From the NCBI RefSeq assembly GCF_001676725.1, contig NZ_CP016172.1, positions 5,642,001-5,706,000 of the forward strand: 64,000 nt of DNA, in the 5' to 3' direction. The notes beneath the pieces are model-generated. The model saw only the letters and a list, made by a program, of their open reading frames with translations. It searched no databases and was not told the DNA's origin. Numbering within the stretch: the first letter of the stretch is position 1; each line of letters begins with the position of its first letter. A program made the translations under genes and the position numbers. The stretch comes from Bordetella flabilis (GTDB taxonomy: Bacteria > Pseudomonadota > Gammaproteobacteria > Burkholderiales > Burkholderiaceae_B). Of this stretch, positions 62,501 to 64,000 are shown in pieces.

Positions 62501-64000
62501 GCAGCCTGTTGCAAAGCGAACGCCAGCTGGGGATAGCACGGCCGCAGCGCTTCCGCCACGGCGCCGACATCCAGCGGGAGCGGGAAGCAATCACTCACAG
62601 TGGTATTCACAGCCTTGAGCGCCGCCTGTAGCACGGCACTGATGCCGGTGCGCAGGTCGGCCGGACCGGCGGCGGCCGCCAGGTCGCCGCGCCGTACATT
62701 CACGGCGACCTCGCCGCCGAGCGCACGCGCCCGCGGCCCGGTCGCCCGTCCAGCATCCGCGGCCTGACACAGCGCGGAACACAGCATGGGGATGCTAAAG
62801 GCTACGACATCGACGCCACCGGACGACAGCGCGCCGTCGATGTCGTCGTTCTGCATGGCGATGAGCGCGCGCCGGAACGGAATGAAATGCGGCGGAGTGT
62901 CTGTCGGCTGCGCGGCCTGAATATCCCCGCGGGCGGCCCCGGATGCTTTATCGAAATAGCTGCGGAGTACGGGTGTAAGCCACTGCGCGAGCTCATTGCA
63001 CCGGCCCTGAGCCAGGGGCTCCAGCACCACGCGGGCGTGTCCCCTGGGACGTCGCCCGGTGTCCAGGGGGCCGAAAACAGTGGGCGCATGGCGCTGCAGC
63101 CATTCGCTGATCGCATGGTTTGCGGCGCTGTCATTTGCCGCGCCGCCGCTTTCGGTGTTTCCATGCGCTATGCCCTCAGTCGCACCGCTGCCGTATACGG
63201 CTACGTCATGTGCAGCAACTTCATATGCGGCTGCGCCATGTGTACCCGCGCCCCGGCTAACCATAGGCAGCACGCTGCCGTCCCCAGCGTAAAGGAAAAA
63301 ATGGCGCAATCCGGTCGACGCATGGAGGGTGGCGATATAGCCGGGGGCCGGTGCCTCGTCCACGTCGACGTACATGAAGGCCGCGCCGGGCGATGCCTGG
63401 GCTTCGCGCCGGTAGTATCGCAGCCGGGCGGTGGCGATCTCCACCAATGCGGTGCCGAGGTCCAGCCCGTGTTGCGCGGCGATACAGGACAGCCAGGCAT
63501 CGACCAATTCAACCGTCTTGTCGGCTGCCACTTCGATATACCTGTCGAAGCGCTGGGAAAGCCCGGCATCCGGGTCGACCCGTTCCGATAGCTCGCGCGC
63601 CAGCGCCCGGGGGGTGGGCATGCACAGGCAGGCCAGTTCCTTGGCGGCCTGGGCGACGGCAAACTCGTCCTTGAATTCGGTTTTCAGGAAGGCATGGAGC
63701 TGCTCGGCAAGTTCGTTGTAATCGCCGCAAGCCGGGGCTTGGCCGTCCATCTGCTGGACGACGTTGGCCAGGGCTAGGAGCAGGCCGGTTCGAATATCGG
63801 CATCGCCGTGCAGGCTGTGTTCCAGGATCAGCCGCTCGCCCAGTGCCGCGAGCTCCCGAGGCGCGTGCAAAGCTGGGGTGCCGCCCAGTTCCTCGAGCGC
63901 ATTCCCGCCCAGGATAAGCGCCAATTGCTGCCGCCTGCGCAAAGGGGGATTCTGGCCCACCGGCAAGAGCGCGGCGTTGTCGACGTATGGCCCGGAGGCC
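59527..64000 (-). CDS. giant leucine-rich-repeat protein with C-terminal NEL E3 ubiquitin ligase domain (5' end outside the window)
   Basis: The frame is open to the right edge, so the N-terminus is missing; 1,479 residues can be counted from base 63966 and about 11 more codons precede it. The long N-terminal part (to ~880) is unlike anything I can name with certainty, though its layout resembles the DUF6543-type modules of large Pseudomonas NEL proteins. About ten leucine-rich repeats follow (890-1145; LPGTIETLVLRHNRFRNIPG, NLPGTLRDLHLAHNRIESLP). The NEL domain (about 1190-1460) has the catalytic C-x-D in ATERCEDYVARVLNDL, with Cys1259 and Asp1261, and DVEVYLAYEVKLREQLGLS. IpaH/SspH effectors with this domain attach ubiquitin to host proteins after type III secretion. 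Whether this protein is secreted is not shown here. Confidence 0.88.
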   Translation of the reverse strand, partial: ASGPYVDNAALLPVGQNPPLRRRQQLALILGGNALEELGGTPALHAPRELAALGERLILEHSLHGDADIRTGLLLALANVVQQMDGQAPACGDYNELAEQLHAFLKTEFKDEFAVAQAAKELACLCMPTPRALARELSERVDPDAGLSQRFDRYIEVAADKTVELVDAWLSCIAAQHGLDLGTALVEIATARLRYYRREAQASPGAAFMYVDVDEAPAPGYIATLHASTGLRHFFLYAGDGSVLPMVSRGAGTHGAAAYEVAAHDVAVYGSGATEGIAHGNTESGGAANDSAANHAISEWLQRHAPTVFGPLDTGRRPRGHARVVLEPLAQGRCNELAQWLTPVLRSYFDKASGAARGDIQAAQPTDTPPHFIPFRRALIAMQNDDIDGALSSGGVDVVAFSIPMLCSALCQAADAGRATGPRARALGGEVAVNVRRGDLAAAAGPADLRTGISAVLQAALKAVNTTVSDCFPLPLDVGAVAEALRPCYPQLAFALQQAARRESGPSLADGWWRVPAGRSATVSGDDEIEVPTTVQAESRDGGTIALRPYGGSGRAYTRMDPDTGDAKGYVLLADRNGALFPSLPVETLQRYGIGDPRMLNAIGTRQPAANGTITLDDRTYARIADSYVEIAIEHAATAECPVWRVIGPPGVRRDTVTHRIAYNKAAGLWRRADLPGLNGGSTRGGGTSALSELRHRSSTRSIFHDLLASRIRGNASPGQVQSFRQLLEKLQANPGGKAILRAMQAQHELLGEVPEIELRSGNIPAARLSRSTWSLDPDTLNAGSIDDAVRELAAVYNNMTGVLRDVDCFAGLIASGKPELDPQLEQAWQRWLALDCGEPRRQAIDKLRLDLRTARCYGGMDKDKLRSLLSLGYIDDEASLGLDVRLPPGSFTAVPPLPDEVEVLDVSSNPIQEWSNLPRGLKVLIARKTSESVLEHLHLTPGLIKLDVSDNALHQFPASLGGLRGLKQLRANDNYLSALPALPGTIETLVLRHNRFRNIPGNLPEKLKELDLLRNQITGVQATDLPSFLESLNLSINRLSGRMDLSGTRLKSVNLSFNDGLTELPVSPPTLTSVDAEGCALETLPENLPGLERLHVPYNRIRRLPRNLPGTLRDLHLAHNRIESLPDDLDRLTRCEVSLENNPVLFRNLPSLAEGRPAPRIHFSMPGGWLPAASVSSTLAQAVAHWLGHDSAAAANWANIGGTLEGVSGDAHAAQAFRLFLDRLRATISFKNSDFRAGVREWLVELSLPERKSLRESSMQVCIGATERCEDYVARVLNDLKEVRLHDDIRLGRYDERVDEALDAMRQIFRRARLQDIAYRKIKSLQAVDDVEVYLAYEVKLREQLGLSTVVPDMRFFNVSSVDSEDLKAALKEAREAERTGFYKYLVLDDTWHTLLERKLGARYREAESRLEGLVNDGSLQERIRAEVRKKGQNPDSPQARLYNDPKLERAIWDEMRYDVLEPLTRDLLANAGVPLSADGVAGASAGLY

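Overview
The window is high-GC DNA that reads like a beta-proteobacterium of the Alcaligenaceae (Bordetella/Achromobacter type). The reasons are five separate Bug-type tripartite-tricarboxylate receptors with no membrane partners, many LysR/IclR/GntR regulators each beside a small catabolic cluster, and several complete ABC uptake operons. The genus is inferred, not proven. No rRNA, tRNA, CRISPR array or intact insertion sequence was seen.

Layout. 0.3-1.1 kb: panB. 9.6-1.1 kb (minus strand): a PotABCD-like ABC importer whose genes run directly into a three-subunit flavin/[2Fe-2S] amine oxidase of the opine oxidase/HcnABC/hydroxyproline dehydrogenase type, then an SDR and an RraA-like aldolase, with a divergent IclR regulator. 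10.6-16.2 kb: a LysR regulator divergent from Bug, MmgE/PrpD, Bug and a hydroxyisobutyrate-dehydrogenase-like reductase. 16.4-18.6 kb: a secreted halovibrin-like protein, a broken paralogue of it, and a gene-free stretch full of inverted and tandem repeats. 18.6-24.2 kb: LysR, cupin, carboxymuconolactone-decarboxylase-like protein, Bug, aldehyde dehydrogenase and GntR. 24.4-30.4 kb (minus strand): an SDR followed by a branched-chain-amino-acid-type ABC importer in which permease LivM and ATPase LivG are one fused polypeptide.

30.6-47.6 kb looks like an island. The first residues of an MFS transporter lie at its left edge and the last ~70 residues of an MFS transporter at its right edge, both on the plus strand. 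In between are a flavoenzyme tail, an IS66 OrfA remnant, a broken DUF4258/DUF2283 pair, a truncated LysR, and one intact payload: a sarcosine oxidase operon (purU-folD-soxB-soxD-soxA-soxG-ggt-sdaA) with a hydroxyproline epimerase-type gene, LysR and AraC/GlxA regulators and two Bug receptors. The operon would demethylate sarcosine to glycine, send the C1 unit through FolD and PurU to formate, and deaminate serine to pyruvate.

47.7-56.9 kb: a SsuA/Thi5-like binding protein and an Asp/Glu racemase-superfamily gene with a probable frameshift, a LysR, a tandem ABM-domain protein, a MAPEG protein, and a LysR + Tat-exported binding protein + permease + ATPase + FAD amine oxidase cluster. 56.9-58.9 kb: a hipBA toxin-antitoxin operon with a visible promoter and a perfect 16-bp-arm palindrome. 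59.0-64.0 kb: a DUF2569-like membrane protein, then a giant protein (over 1,490 residues, running off the right edge) with leucine-rich repeats and a C-terminal NEL E3 ubiquitin ligase domain, the hallmark of IpaH/SspH-type effectors.
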